Positions 1-13,579 of a stretch of 64,000 nucleotides of DNA are shown piece after piece. The notes below the pieces were generated by a model, which did not search any database, had not been told where the DNA came from, and saw only the letters and a program-made list of their open reading frames with translations. This DNA comes from Lasiosphaeris hirsuta (lineage: Eukaryota; Ascomycota; Sordariomycetes; Sordariales; Lasiosphaeriaceae): the NCBI GenBank assembly GCA_030549175.1, contig JAUKUA010000001.1, positions 3,906,001 to 3,970,000 of the forward strand, written 5' to 3'. The position numbers and the translations under genes are program-made. Every line of letters starts with the position of its first letter. Position 1 is the stretch's first letter.

Positions 1-2887
1 TTGCACAAGCTTCAAAAGAGCATGCTCTCGTGGACGATAGGGTCACGCAACACATGGAGGCTGTAACCTGTGACTCACGAGCCCTTGATCATCTTTCTGG
101 GAGCGCGAAAACTACCGGTACGTTCCTCACAGCCTTGCCAGAGCTCCTATAACGGGACTGGATTGTTGGGAATAAGCTTGTGAAGGTTCTGTCCTTATAC
201 GTACACTCGCAGCTGGCCGAGATTGGAGCCACGGGGATGGTTGAAGTGATAGCTCAGACGCACGTGTTCCTTCGATTTTGGCTTGCACACCAGCATGAGT
301 ATCAATTAGTCTCCCTGCACAAAAGAGAACAGGAAAGGCCGAAGTTGAGCAAAACGCAAATAGAACATGCGACGGGGTGCTTTAGCTGAGTGATCCATAC
401 CGGCAACACAGCTCTACACATGAGCTACAACTTGTTCTTCCTCGAGTCATGGATAAGGATTGGGTCCTGGTAATAACAGTAGGAAATAGGCGACTTTGTA
501 GTGTATGGAATAAAGTGTTGAGAGAAAAGATGGAAGAAAAGCAAGGACTGAAATAATACACATGCGTTGACAGCTCGTTTATGAAGGCGTGCCTCTTTGG
601 GAAAAGCGCAAAGGGTAGACAGTGTGGCGGGGAAATGCTTCCAAGATGCCGGAATGTGCCTGAGGTTCGCTGCGAGTGAATATTATAGCGTCCCTTATGA
701 AGTTGCTGCGGAAATGAGGACGATTTCTGCCTCAAAACACCGATTGCTCAATAGCACCTTCTTTGCCAAATCATGCCAAAATGAGGTCGAATTTCCGGCT
801 GTCGACTGGACGGGAGGATTGCGCCCAATGAGGGGATTTGACATCTAACAACAGATTGAAGGAAACAGGGAGGTAATCTCCCTACTGCCCACCTCAAGTT
901 CAGGCAGAATGCCACAACGTGTAACATGTAAGCTTCGACGTCCCCTTGGGATGGAAGATCAGCGGCTACGATGTCAACTTTGACTCGCAAACCAGAGTTG
1001 CACTCATTTCGCCGAGAGGCTGCCGCGCAATGACAGTCGCAAAAGTCGGGGCCTGCGTCGATGATTGTCAGGACCGAGCACTGTTAGGGAGGATAGGGCG
1101 CTACCGCACCGAACCGGGCGCCGCGGTGAAACAAATCATGGAAACGGACAACATGCCGATGATCGACCTTGGGGTGTCGGCTGGTACTGCCGGGCTGAAC
1201 GGGTACGGAGTACCTGCTGGGTGATCGTGGCGTGTCAGAATCTCAACGGGGAGCAAATTCGAGTCGGACAAAAAAAGACAATTTGGAGGGGGATGACGAA
1301 CTCCTGCCCACAATCATGCGGTCATCAGTGAGGTGCAGGAAACTGGAGAGCGGTTTTGGTCTTAATTATAGCCAGACCTAAGAAGGTCTAGTCAGGCACC
1401 GGTGTGCAGGCTATGGCACTCGAGCGTTTTGAGTGGCTGCAGCTCTCTGCGGTGGGGCGATGCGAGATAGGGATTAAGCACCTTATGGTGTGGTCCCCAG
1501 CGGGGTCGGCGCTTCCAACGGGTCAAGGCCGTGGGGCATCAAAGCGATTGAATAGCGGTCGTGGTCGGGAAAAGGCCGCCCAGCGGGCGGCCACAACATA
1601 CTAGAAGCGACTGAATTGAGAATATCCAAGTGTCACGGTTTCCTAGGGAAGGAAGAAAGAGTATAGAAGCACACCATGCGTCGACTACACCGGCTGCCGC
1701 GTCAAGCCTGGACCATCCTGGCCCGAGTCGTGAAAACAAAGTCTGAGGATTGTTGTTGATCTTGGCACCCAGAGCCGACTGCAACCTGCCAACCCAAGCT
1801 AGGCAAAACGACAGGACCGGCATACACACACACTCCTAGTGCCGACGGCCCTGAATAAAACTGGCTTCACTTGGCTCAGCTGGACGCTAACTGTCGGTAG
1901 AGCTAGGTGGATATCAAAGAATTACTCAAGGCTCGTCCTTTTTGTGGACGAGCCAGTGGTTTTGTTGTTGATCTCGGATGACTCTATGTTGAAGGCCGTT
2001 GAGACATCTTGGCTCCAGTTGAATCGCATCTTTGACGCAAGGGTGTGTGCTGGGCAGCTCGAAGTGTGAGTGGCCGTTGCTTTATCCCTGCTCTGGTGAT
2101 GCCTGTACCTGCAGCCGCGCCATCCAACAATTTGCCCTTCCCTGGCGCGGCCTTTGGTAATTTCGCCAAGGAAAGGGATCCCCACAGGCCAGTGCCGTTT
2201 CTGACTGGCTCTCATCCGCCCTCCTTTTGGATCGCTTGGCACTAAGCTAGACACGCCCCAGACGAAGCTCATTTCCTTCCTTTTCCCTCGACTCGTGCCC
2301 AACGCTTGCCCTGACGCTCATTCAACCCACCCCCTCTCAACCCCGAGAGACTTCACGGTTTCTTTCTTCAGTTCAGCCATCCCTTGAACTGTTGCCCGTT
2401 CGTTTTTACCTTCTCGCCGGACGCTCACTTTCTCGAGACCACCGATTCCATCCAACAGAGAGTCTCTGGCTCTCTATCACATTCATTTGGAACGCAGAGC
2501 GAATAACAAGCATCATCCCGGCTAGACACGAATGCGATCACTCTCGACCCTCAACTATATCCATCCCATCACCAGGTACGTTGCGTCGCTCCAAGTCTTC
2601 CGCCTGTTAGTACTCGCGTCTCTCTCCCTGCCGGAGATCCAGCTGGTCAAGCACTTGAGATTTTGGCGTCCACCATTGTTCTCCGCTGTCGGGCGCGTGG
2701 GCTCCAGGCTGCCGGCCAATGCCACCATCCCAATGCCGTGAGCAAACATTGATCTGATTCCGGTAGTTAGCTACCATCCGTGAGACAACGCACGACACAA
2801 CTTGCTGCTCACGAACCCAAAAGCTTCGTCGAAAGTTCTCGGCTTTTCCAGAGGAAACTGCGTAGCAGAACATCTACAATCTTCAGT
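1..2887. other. Gene-poor upstream region; leader of the SUN-family gene at its right end
   Basis: No open frame here starts at a credible ATG, shows family features or can be joined by good splice sites. The last 600 bp are rich in C and T and probably hold the promoter and leader of the SUN-family gene. A donor-like site (AG then GTACGT) at 2576 and an acceptor-like CTTCAG ending at 2886, just before the ATG at 2888, would allow a leader intron of about 310 bp. That intron is an inference from the two sites only. Confidence 0.5.
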
Positions 2888-4236
2888 ATGAAGGGATTCA
2901 CCGGGGTTGCCATTGCGGCCGCCCTAGCCGCTGGGGTCTCAGCTCAACCTCACAACCATCATCAGCACCAGCATCTCCACCGCCACGTCAGCGCTCATGC
3001 CCAATCGCCGGTCGAGAAGCGAGACGGTACCGTTGTTGTTACCGAAATTGTTAAGGGCCCGACCGTCGTTGAGTATGTTCTCGGCGGTGAGAAGATCGAC
3101 GAAAAGAAGGCGAAGGAGGGCATTGACAATGGTGCCTACGTTGTTGTAGGCACATCAACCCCTTCTTTCACCGCTCCCCCGCCTGTGATCTCGACCTCGA
3201 CGGACGGCGGCCCGAGCGGAGGTCAGTTCTTCGAGCAAAAGACTAGCTCGGCCGCTCCATCCTCGTCCTCATCCGCTGCGCCACCGCCGCCGGCTTCGTC
3301 GTCCGCTACGTCGTCCGCTGCTCCGGATAGCGCGCCTGCTGGTAACGGGGTCGACTCCGATTTCCCGAGCGGCAAGGTTCCTTGCTCACAGATCCCCACC
3401 GATTACGGTGCCGTCCCAGTTCCATGGGTGGCTAACGCCGGCTGGACAACGCTGATGCGTGTCGGAAAGCTGATTAAGGGTGTCGCTCTCAACAACATTG
3501 AACAGCCCAAGGGCGGCGGCTGCGGAAAGGGCTTCATTTGCTCGTATGCATGCCCCCCAGGCTTCCAGAAGACTCAGTGGCCTGAGGATTCTCAGGGTGC
3601 GACTGGTCAGTCTGTTGGCGGTCTTTACTGCAACGATGACGGATTTTTGGAGCTTACAAGACCTTCTCACACCAAGCTTTGCGAGCCTGGTGCTGGTGGT
3701 GTCTTTGTCCGCAACGAGCTTTCTAAGAACGCTGCCATCTGTCGGACTGACTATCCTGGAAACGAGGCCATGACGATTCCCCTCGACACCAGCCCTGGAA
3801 ACACGTATCCCCTGGCCAACCCCGTGTCTTCGTCGTACTACAAGTGGCAGGGGAAGCCCACCACTGCGCAGTACTACGCCAACAACGAGGGCGTTTCGGT
3901 TGAGCAGGCCTGTACGTGGGATAGCTCCGAATTCCCTGACTCGGCCGGTAACTGGGCGCCAACCAACATCGGCGTTGGCAAGGATGATTCCGGTATCACG
4001 TATCTGTCCATCTTCCCTAACCTCCCGACCAGCCACGCCGTCCTGAACTACAACATCGAAATTGAGGGTGACTACTCAGGCGAGTGCTGGCTCAGGAATG
4101 GTGTCTACGCCAAGGCTAACGGCTGTACGGTATGTTTGATCACTTACTATAAGAGCGTGAATCGTGTGACTGACTATAAATCCAGATCGGAATCAAGGAT
4201 GGCGGCTCGGCTACCCTTGTCTTCAAGAAGGCTTAA
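2888..4236 (+). CDS. SUN-family secreted cell-wall protein (SIM1/UTH1/NCA3/SUN4 type)
   Basis: Two exons, 2888..4129 and 4186..4236, give 430 aa; the 56-bp intron has a GTATGT donor. The start was chosen because it opens a clean signal peptide (MKGFTGVAIAAALAAGVSA, about residues 1-19). A His-rich stretch and a Kex2-like KR site (EKRDG) follow, then a Ser/Ala/Pro-rich linker around residues 100-150. The C-terminal SUN domain carries the family cysteines (CSYACPPGFQ, LYCNDDGFLE, GECWLRNG) and ends NGCT-IGIKDGG after splicing. Family members are secreted or wall-bound beta-glucan-associated proteins (CAZy GH132) with roles in wall septation and remodelling; which role applies here is not visible. 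The frame is open upstream to 2780 but has no earlier ATG. Confidence 0.93.
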
Positions 4237-5451
4237 ATGTGCACAGTGGCGTGCAGGGGATGGCTGCCGAATGGATTGGAACTGCTCCAGCTCGACAATC
4301 TACGGGAGCAGAAGGGAGAGATGGGTATGGATGATTTTTTTGTCGCATTTTAATGTTAAATGTGTATAATTGCTATTTTGTGTTTTGCATGGGGGAGAGA
4401 GAATGCGGCGGTGGCCGAGTCCTGGAAACCTAAAGGGAAAGCCGGTGGAAATTCCAGGGAAGGATTGTTTTGACTTCGCCACAAGTTCGCTCAATTCGAA
4501 GACGTTTCAATGTTTGGGGGGAGTCGGCCGGCCTTCCCCCCTTTTGCCGTTACGAAACCAAGCAGCCCACGTTGTTTTGTTTATGCCCAGGCAATACCCC
4601 TGGCGGCTGTCCACGGAGTGGTGCCGCGCAGGAACTCAGAGCTTGCTGTTTGTTAACCTATATCCGCTCCTGTATGGTACTCTCGAGGTAGTCGTTACTT
4701 TTCCCTTCTCGGGGTGGGGTGGACTGAGTTACGAGAAATTGACGTTTGCTTGTGCCTATGTTTCGTGATAAGAGCGAGAGAGCGACGATGATTGTGGTGA
4801 TCGGAATGCCAAATGGGCTGATGTTCGTTCACTGGCTGGAGTGGGGAATTACTAGTTAGTTTAGCATGGCAGGATACTCTAGGCTGACTCGCAAACGCCT
4901 TGTTGACTCTGGATATTTTCAAAGCATAAAGGCTATAGCAGGTCGTCATTCAAGACCGCCTTGTGTGCCATTGGCCAGCATCCGTTGGGTGTTGGAGAGC
5001 TGCACTCCGAATCTGCAACGTGGCGAAGGCGGTCTTACGGGTGGACGGGGTAGGTGGGGGCTGACGCGTTAGCCACAAATGCCCAATGCTTGCTTCAGCT
5101 GCCTGGAGGCTGGCAGCTCGTGCGTGCCCTTGTCTCAGCCTGCGACCGCGACGCTTGAAAGAAGAAGCCAACCAATTTTTGACGATAGGCAAAAGTTACC
5201 TAGCATTGTCTTCCTTCTTACATCGATTGACCGGCAACACCGACCCCTATTACATTCGAACAATTCGAATGCAGGCACCGCTGCACTACCACCACTTATC
5301 GTAGCGGATAGCGCCGAGCCAAGTCCCCGTTTTCCTCTTTTGCTCTGTGACAGCTCTACCTAGCTCTCGCTCTCGCGCTCTCCCACTTGCTCCCACTTAG
5401 CTTCCCTACTTTGATATCCTTGATGACCGCAAGGATACTGAGCGGCGAACC
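4237..5451. other. Intergenic: SUN gene 3' end and Vps10 promoter/leader
   Basis: About 1.2 kb with no supportable gene. The stretch 5355-5400 is a CT-rich tract typical of fungal leaders, just before the Vps10 ATG. Confidence 0.5.
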
Positions 5452-8400
5452 ATGAGGGTCTGGGGAGCTTTGCAGGCTACGGCCTTGCTCGCGTCTGCCC
5501 TTTGGGCGACACCCCTCCTGGCAAAGAAGGACCGCCCGAGCTTTGACGTCAAGGCGTTCGACAACCAGCCCAAGAATCTCAACTTCTTTCGCGACTCCGA
5601 AGTCGTCCTCTTCCAAGACATCTCTGATAACAACGTCTATCGATCCCCCGACGTCGGCTCAACATGGGCGCGCGTCGATGCTGTCCCCGAGGGCAAGGCC
5701 TGGCTGCTTTTTATGCACGACTTCGACGACAGCCGTGCCTACATCCTCACTCAGGGGAACGAGCACTTCCGCACTTCCGATCGTGGAAAGTCGTGGGAGA
5801 AGTTCAAATCCGAGGCCGAGATGAGCATGTTCCGCGGGGACATTCTTCAATTCCACGCCGGCGACCCCGACCGTATCATTTTCAACGGCATGGTCTGCCA
5901 GGGTATCTTTTGTCAAGAAGTGGCCATGTACACGACCGACGGCTTCAAGACCCCGGCCAAGCAGCTCCGTGCCAATACAGCCGGCTGCTGGTGGGCCAAG
6001 TCCTCTGACTTGTTCACTACCGGCGCTCGTGATCTCGACGATGATCGCATTCTGTGCATCGTCATGGATGACTTTTCTCCCTACAAACAGGATCAGCGCC
6101 TGCTTATCTCGGACAATTTCTTCTCCACAACCGCCTCAAGCAAAGACATCCAGGAGTTTGAGCCCGATTTGGATATAAACAAGCCGGTGCAGGGCATTGT
6201 GAATGTTGCTGTCGTGAAGAAATACCTGCTTGTGGCCACCACGTCGATGAATACCGATGAGATGGCTCTCTTCATCTCAGACGACACCTTGAAGTGGCAC
6301 CGCGCCATGTTTCCCGTTGCCCACGACAGCCATGACCACCGGGTCATGCAAGAGGCTTACACGGTGCTAGAGAGCACCAACTACAGCATCCAGATTGATG
6401 TCATGACCACACGACCATCGAACCCCATGGGTATCCTGTTTACCAGCAACTCCAACGGCACCTTCTTTACTGAGAACATCGAGCACACCAACCGGAATCA
6501 TATGGGCCATGTTGACTTCGAAAAGATTACTGGTATACAGGGAATTTTCCTGGTCAACAAGGTTGACAACTGGAAAGAAGTGGAGCAAAAGCCGAGCACA
6601 GACAAGAAGGTTGTCACCGAGATAACTTTTGATGATGGCCGGACTTTCCAGTCAGTGACAGCTGACGGCAAGAGGATCCATCTGCACTCAGTCACAGAAC
6701 TGAGCAATCTGGGCCGTGTCTACTCGAGTCCGGCGCCTGGGCTGGTCATGGCCATTGGCAACATAGGTGACTCCTTAGGCGACTACTGGGAGGACGGCAA
6801 CCTTTATGTCTCTGACGATGCCGGCATGACCTGGACAAAAGCCCTGGATGGCCCCCACAAGTATGAATTTGGAGATCAAGGATCCATCCTTGTGGCGGTG
6901 CGAGACTCGGAAAAAGATGACGTAAAGGAAATCAGCTACTCTCTCGACCACGGCGTTACGTGGGCTCAAGAGCCGCTGCCGAAAGATATTAAGATTCGGC
7001 CTTACATCCTTACCACTGTTTCAGATTCTACGAGCCTCAAGTTTATCTTGATAGGAAAGACGAAGGACTCTCCCTCGTGGCAGATAATTGCCATCGACTT
7101 TGACGGCCTCCATGAGGCCACTTGCAAGGACGGCGACATGGAGGAATGGTCCGCACGCGTCGACAAGGACGGAAAGCCCACTTGCCTCATGGGTCACACC
7201 CAGGGCTTTCGCCGCCGCAAGAAGAAGGCCGAATGCTTCCTAAAGCAAGAGTTTAAGCATGCAGACGTGGAGACACATGACTGCGACTGCAATGACCAGG
7301 ACTACGAGTGTGATTTCAATTTCGTCAAGGACGATGGTAAATGTGTCGCTCGGGGTCCCATCATTGCACCCGAAGGAAGCTGTAAGAGCGGGGACTCTAC
7401 CTTCAAGGGCACGTCAGGATACCGGAAGATTCCTGGGAACACGTGCAAAGCGACCAGCGAAATGGATGACAAGTATAAAGATGTTGAGCGCAAGTGCTCC
7501 GACAGAATTGACGCGCCATCTGCCCCTGCCACTGATAAAGTTACCCAGAAGCAAAAGACCTTTGGTGACTGGGATGCTTGGGAGAAGCACTACCTCGAAC
7601 GAGGTGCTTACAGCTCCACTGAGGATGAGACAGTCATTGTTCGGCCTCGGGATGCCGGAAAGGCCGGCCCTGTCTGGATAACGCAAGATCATGGGAAGAC
7701 CTGGAAGAAGCCTGATGCTCTTTCCGATGAGAAGATTTGGGAAATTATCCCCCACCAATACTTCAAGGACGTGGTTTTCTTCGTCACCAATGACAAGAAG
7801 GTCATCTACACAAACGACCGCGGCGTCCACTTTCATAGCTTTGTGGCCCCGACCGATCACGATGATGGCTTTCCCCTTGCGTTTCACCCGGACAAGAAGG
7901 ATTGGCTGATTTGGATGGGAAAGAAGTGCGAGGATGACGAGTGCTACAGAGTTGCCTCATTCTCCAAGGATCGAGGAGATCACTGGGAAACGGCCGCCCG
8001 GTTTGTTCGCCGCTGCGAGTTCACCGGATCTAACGCCTACAAATATAAGGATCGCAAGCAGGAGCAAATTCTTTGCCTGAAGCACGAGAGGGAGGACCAT
8101 GGCAAGGATAACCCCTTGGTCCTCATCTCGACAAACGACTGGTTTGAGCACGAGCAGAACCACGGGAAAAACGTGAAGGACTTTGCCACCATGGCCGAGT
8201 TCATTGTCGTGGCTACCGAGGACACGGAGAAGAAGACACTGCAAGCCCATGCCAGCCTCGACGGAACTAACTACGCGGATGCCTTGTTCCCATTCGGATT
8301 CTCGGTGCCGCATCAGCATGCTTATACAGTGTTGGACAGCTCAACGCATGCTGTGAATCTGTTTGTCGCCACGTCGATCGAACCTGGTCGTACCTATGGT

Positions 8401-10049
8401 ACCATCATCAAGAGCAACTCCAACGGAACGTCTTACGTGGTTAGCGCGAAGGACGTGAATTGCGACGACGACTTCTATGTTGATTTTGAGAAGATGCTAG
8501 GTCTAGAGGGTGTGGCCTTGATCAATGTCGTTGCAAATGCCAACGAAAAGGGCTCTGCTCCCAAGAAGCTACAGACCATGATCACCCACAACGACGGAGC
8601 TGAGTGGAGGTATATCCCTACCCCTGATGCCGACGAATTCGGCAAGTTTCCATGCAGGTCTAACGGTGACCCGACCTGTGCGCTACATATCCGTGGCTAC
8701 ACTGAGCATGGCAAGATGTATTCCTCGAGCGGCGCTGTCGGCCTGATGTTTGGGCTAGGAAACGTGGGCGATTCGCTTGGCCCCCACAAAGAGTCGGACA
8801 CATTCATGACTACCGATGCCGGAATCTCTTGGAAGCGTGTCAAGAAAGGAGTGTGGTCATGGGCATTTGGCGACCAGGGTTCCATCATCGTCATTGTTCA
8901 GACTGTGCCCTCAACACCCAAGACGAACATCATTTACTACTCGCTCGACCAGGGCGATACATGGTTGGAGCACGAATTCTCCAAGGAGAAGATCGAGATC
9001 TGGGACATCACAACGCTCCGGTCTGGTAGTTCACGCAACTTCCTGCTCTGGGGCAAAGATGGCGATGGGGTCTTTGCATTGAACCTCGATCTTTCTGGTT
9101 TCAGCGACCGCGAATGCGATAATGACGACGATCCGGACAAATCGGACTACGAAATATGGACAGCAAAGCACCCGTTGCAGCCAGATGGTTGCTTGTTTGG
9201 GCACAAGTCAGAGTACCTTCGCAAAAAGAAGGATGCGAAGTGCTACAATGACTTCAAGTTGCAGCCGCTATACAGCAAGGAGAACTGCACATGCAACAGA
9301 GTGGACTATGAATGGTAAGTGGCCCTTTTGTCAAACCTCTTGAGTGACGTACACACTGACACGGGATATACAGCGATTTCAACTTTGAACTTGACAACCA
9401 CAAGCAGTGCTCTCTCATCCAAGGCTTCCAACCCAAGGACATCGACACGTGGTGCACCGAAAACCCCGATGCTGTTGAGTACTACGAGCCAACAGGTTAC
9501 CGGCGCATTCCCCTCACAACTTGCGTGGGCGGCAACGAGCTCGACAAGGCATTAGATTCGCGGCCGTGCAAGAACCACGAGGAAGAATACGAGCGCAAGC
9601 ACGCCACCTCGGGCGTGGCCATCTTTTTCGCTGTCGTCATCCCCGTGGGTATCGCAGCTGTCGCGGGCTGGTGGGTCTGGCGTAATTGGAGCGGCAAGTT
9701 TGGACAAATCCGGCTGGGCGAACCGGGCAGCGGGTCTGCGTTTGACAGCGAACAACCTTGGATCCGGTACCCCGTGATTGCGCTCAGCGCGGTTGTGGCG
9801 GTCATCGGAGCGCTGCCGCTGGTGGCGGCGGGCTTGTGGCGGACGGCGAGGGGTGCGGCCGAGAGGTGGGGATTGGTTGGCGGCGGGAGCAGGGGGAGCT
9901 GGAGCCGGCTCGGAGGGGCTGGGCTCGCGAATGGAGGGACTCGGAGGTTTACGACGAGAGACAGCTTCGCGAGGGGTAGCGGGGACTATGCGATTGTGGA
10001 CGAGGACGAGGGCGAGTTGCTGGGCGAGGAGAGCGATGAGGAGGTATGA
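5452..10049 (+). CDS. vps10: Vps10 / Pep1 vacuolar protein sorting receptor (sortilin family)
   Basis: Exons 5452..9314 and 9374..10049 (59-bp intron, GTAAGT donor) encode 1512 aa, close to the usual length of fungal Vps10. A signal peptide (about residues 1-25) leads into two tandem Vps10 beta-propeller domains. They show repeated Asp-box-like units (SxDxGxTW, for example SDDAGMTW, TTDAGISW, SLDQGDTW). Each propeller is followed by a Cys-rich 10CC module, the first at about residues 590-690 and the second near 1240-1355. One transmembrane segment lies at about 1369-1390, a second hydrophobic stretch at about 1421-1443, then an acidic tail of about 70 residues. The protein is a type I receptor that carries soluble hydrolases such as carboxypeptidase Y from the late Golgi to the endosome and is recycled by retromer. 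Identity is secure; cargo in this species is inferred. Confidence 0.96.
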
Positions 10050-11287
10050 GTCTTTTCATTGGTGATGTCTTGATTTGTTATACTAGGTAGGGTTTACCGG
10101 GTTCGGAATGGGAAACGAAACACAGGGCCATAGGTATGGCAGGGTGGATTGATTACACTGGACTGGATGGCTTTGTTGATTTGGCACGCGGAATGAGGGA
10201 CGTGAAGATGTTTGCCTCCTACGGGATGGAGCGGAACGAGACGCTTCCCAAGACTACGACATTGTGTTTGCGGTTAGTGTTGGTGTTGCCGGTGGTTGCA
10301 TTTGTCGATAGGTCCGAGTCTGCTGGGTTGAGTGAGTAGTGAGGAGCAGCCAGCATGGCATGATTCTATGACAGTTAACATTTAGGGTGTATGTTATTTT
10401 GGCAGGAAATCGTCCCTGACGAGTCCTTTTTCCACGGCTTTGGTGTTGCTGGTGCTGCGATGGCACGTGCGATATGGTTAGATGGATGCGTGGGACCCTG
10501 GTTGTCCTGTACAGCATGAATGATCGCTGTAATAGTGGCTATTGGTGGTGGTGTGGGGAGCACCAATCGGTCTTCCATCGCATGTCGTCGGCACCAAGTA
10601 CCCCTTTCTCGACAGTACATGCAACTTACACGATGGCCCCACTGACAGCAATCGCAATCGTATGTCGGGCGCCGATCAGTAAGTAGGTAAGTAGGTAAAG
10701 TAATGGCCTCCTTTTTTCCCGCCTGCTGCAACCCCCACTCTCGCTTCTGCTCGACAAAAAAAAGTGTCTGGCCGTGGGTTTTCGAGGTTCGAGGCTGCAT
10801 CATGCCGGACTTACCGATATTGCAGAGTTGAATATTACAATATTACACTTCCTCATATAGCATCCAAGCATGAGCTGGCTTGCATGGTGTGTGTGCGTGT
10901 GCGTGTGTGCGTACTGGACTTTCGTCTTCCTGTCATGTCAGTCATATTCGCTCCCAGCCATGGGTTACGGCCATGGGTTTAATGCGATCTGGTGTGCTGC
11001 CATGCGTTGCAAACCGTGACGGCGAAAGACGCCCAAGTCGATATCGAACTGCAGGACACGACGCGTCGCCCCGCCTCGTGACGGCGGAACCGCCTGGTCT
11101 TGGACGAGCCGAGTTCGTAGTACGCAGCATCACACAGGCGCGCACAATTGCCCAGGCGCACTAGACCACATACTGAAGTAGTCTCTCATTCGGTGTGCCA
11201 AGCGGCTGGCCTGCCGTGCCTGCGCACACCCACGACCGACCGGCCTTGATTCGTGTCTTGTTTGTCGAGGCATTTCTCCCTCAAAAT

Positions 11288-11326
11288 GAGAGGAGGAGGA
11301 GGAGGAGGAGGAGGAGGAGGAGGAGG
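11288..11326. repeat. (GAG)n microsatellite
   Basis: About thirteen GAG/AGG triplets in an uninterrupted purine run inside intergenic DNA. It lies in no supported reading frame. Confidence 0.9.
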
Positions 11327-12547
11327 GAGGGAATGTCTTACACGTGGAGGAGGTAAAGATAGACAGACGCAGGCAAGGGACCTGGCAGACCGCCAGTGCC
11401 GTTACCGTGGGATGGCGACATGTGGCCATCCGATCAAGCTACACTGAGCCAAGTCAAGATAACGCCTGGCATCGTTGTGTCTTCCCCCAAGTAACCCTGT
11501 AAATGGAAGCTTCCCCCAACTGAACCGCTAACAAGTAAATGCTGGTACCATCACTCGATGGCAGTCGTAAGCAGGTACTGTGCTGGCTTGTCCGGGTTTC
11601 AATCCAGTTGTGGGCCGCACAGACCTCGGTGGTTCATTCTGGGCTCGCTCCAAGCAGCGCCCTTGCTGCCAGTTGCTGCAAGTCGCCGACCGACTTGGGT
11701 TCTGTCACGATGCATACCAAAATACATACCAACCCGCCTGCTCCGCCCTCGGTCCTCTCTGTCGGCAGATCAGATCATCGTCATCCCCGCCCTCTTGTCA
11801 ATGGCCTCCGCAATAATCGCAACACCTGCTGCACAGGAGGGAAGAATAAGACACGTTTGACCGGGATCGGGACCGGACGTGTGATGATGCGCATCACATC
11901 TAGCCCACGCTCAGGCCTCCCCCTCCTTTTCGCCTCTCGGCCCCGCGAAAACAGGGGACAGGGCCCCCGGAGGGGGGGGAGGAGCAAATGGAAGGAGCTT
12001 TGGCCCAGGGGTGGGTTCCAAGCTTGCAAGCTGCTCCCCGAGCTTCCCATCTTTTGGGCACCCTTCCTCTTTGCCCCGACTAGCTTCCTCCTCTCCACCT
12101 CGGGCTCCTCCATCGTTACGAAAAGGGTGAGCAAAAAAAGCGAGAGAGAGAGCGGCGCTAACGATCGGAACTGTCCTGCGCTACGCTACCAGGGGCTACC
12201 CTGACTCCATATCCATATCTACCCGGATGGACTGCGCTGAAACAAACGGCTGGGTCTCGATCCAAGCCTCCCCATGTCCGCCTTCTGATAGAATCTCGAA
12301 TCCTGCTGTGATCGTGAGCCAAAGCAACGCAGCTCGCCCGCATCCCACCTTTTTGCCCAGCTGCGTCAAAGCCGCAACGGGAAAAACTTGATAGTACTAG
12401 TACTACGTACTACTAGACGAGCATCCCCGTGGTCCCACCACGGGTCCATTGGCAGCGTAGATCGCCATCTAACAAATGGCGCGTTCTATACTACTGCCCA
12501 CGGCCCCGTTTTCAACTTTTGCTTCACCAGGCGGGTTGAGATTGGTT

Positions 12548-12571
12548 GGTGACGGTGACGGTGACGGTGAC
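12548..12571. repeat. Hexanucleotide repeat GGTGAC x4
   Basis: Four perfect tandem GGTGAC units in intergenic DNA, followed by a C run. Confidence 0.9.
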
Positions 12572-13579
12572 CCCCAACTCCCAGCTCCTCCGCTGGTACT
12601 AACTACTTCACCAACGTCCCAAACACAGCATCTACCTACCTCAGGTTAATTGCCTACCTTAGGTACGGATAGCGGGCTGGACCCTTTCCAACAGGTTCAG
12701 CTATCACCATGTCATTAACAGATCACTCCTATTCCCAGTATTCGCCCAGGCATCTCTCCCCCGGTATCAAACCCCCCTTGGTCCAACATCGTAACCGACC
12801 TTACAGTGCTCACATATTGCATGTTTGAATTGTCAACGCACGTTCGGGCGTTAGACGCCTGAGGGAAGAAAAAAAGAAAGGCGGTCCGAGCGGCGCCCCG
12901 GCCAGCACCACGCTGCCGGCGCCCGGTTGTGTGCAGTGCCACCATGCTACCTAACCGCAGTCAGCCTGCGCCAGACTGCTACCCCCAGCGCATGTGCCCC
13001 GACACTTTGCCATGAGGGGGGGCTGCCATACAATAGTATAATATAGTGTGCCGTAGCGTAACATGGGCATGGCAAGACGGGGCATTATCGCCGTTTCCGA
13101 CCTCGACCAACCCTTGCTACTGCAGCCGTAGAACCGGGCACGCTGTCGATTTTCAGGGGAGGCAGACAGCCAAATTTCACAATCAGCTGTCACGGTAAAC
13201 GCCACGACAGGTGTCAAAGGCCAGGAAGCTAATTTTGTAATTTTTTCAAACGTTGCTCGACTGTGGTGGCATATGGGAACACCCGCATCGAAACAAGGCG
13301 GGCACATGATAGAGAAATCAGGACTCCCGCCAATAGGAACTGGTATGCCCGAGTCAAAAGAAAAATTTCCCCAACGCCTTGCAAGCTGCTAGAGATGAAA
13401 CACAGGTAATAGACAACGCGATCCTTTTCTCTCACATTTTGTCCTCCTAGTAACCTTACTGTAGCCATAATGTCTCTACGAGGAAGACTAGGTAGGTACC
13501 TGTTGATAACATGTAGCTGTGCTTCTTGCACACCTCGTGATTGTACATTTTCGGCTGTCGAATAAAAGCATCAAAAAGT

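Larger units (their letters stand above)
10050..13579. other. 3.5-kb gene-poor intergenic region with simple repeats
   Basis: No convincing gene. The longest frame (11539-12204, 221 codons) has no family features and looks like shadow sequence. Visible structure: a (GAG)n run at 11288-11326, four GGTGAC units at 12548-12571, an imperfect palindrome around TACGTA at 12392-12415, and several TAGGTA/TACCTA words (10084, 10683, 12633, 12655, 13489). Confidence 0.5.

Noticed and set aside
11539..12204. 221-codon open frame in the gap after Vps10
   Set aside because: Arg/Ser/Pro-rich shadow composition, no domain or membrane pattern, no splice partners, and overlapping frames of similar length on both strands.
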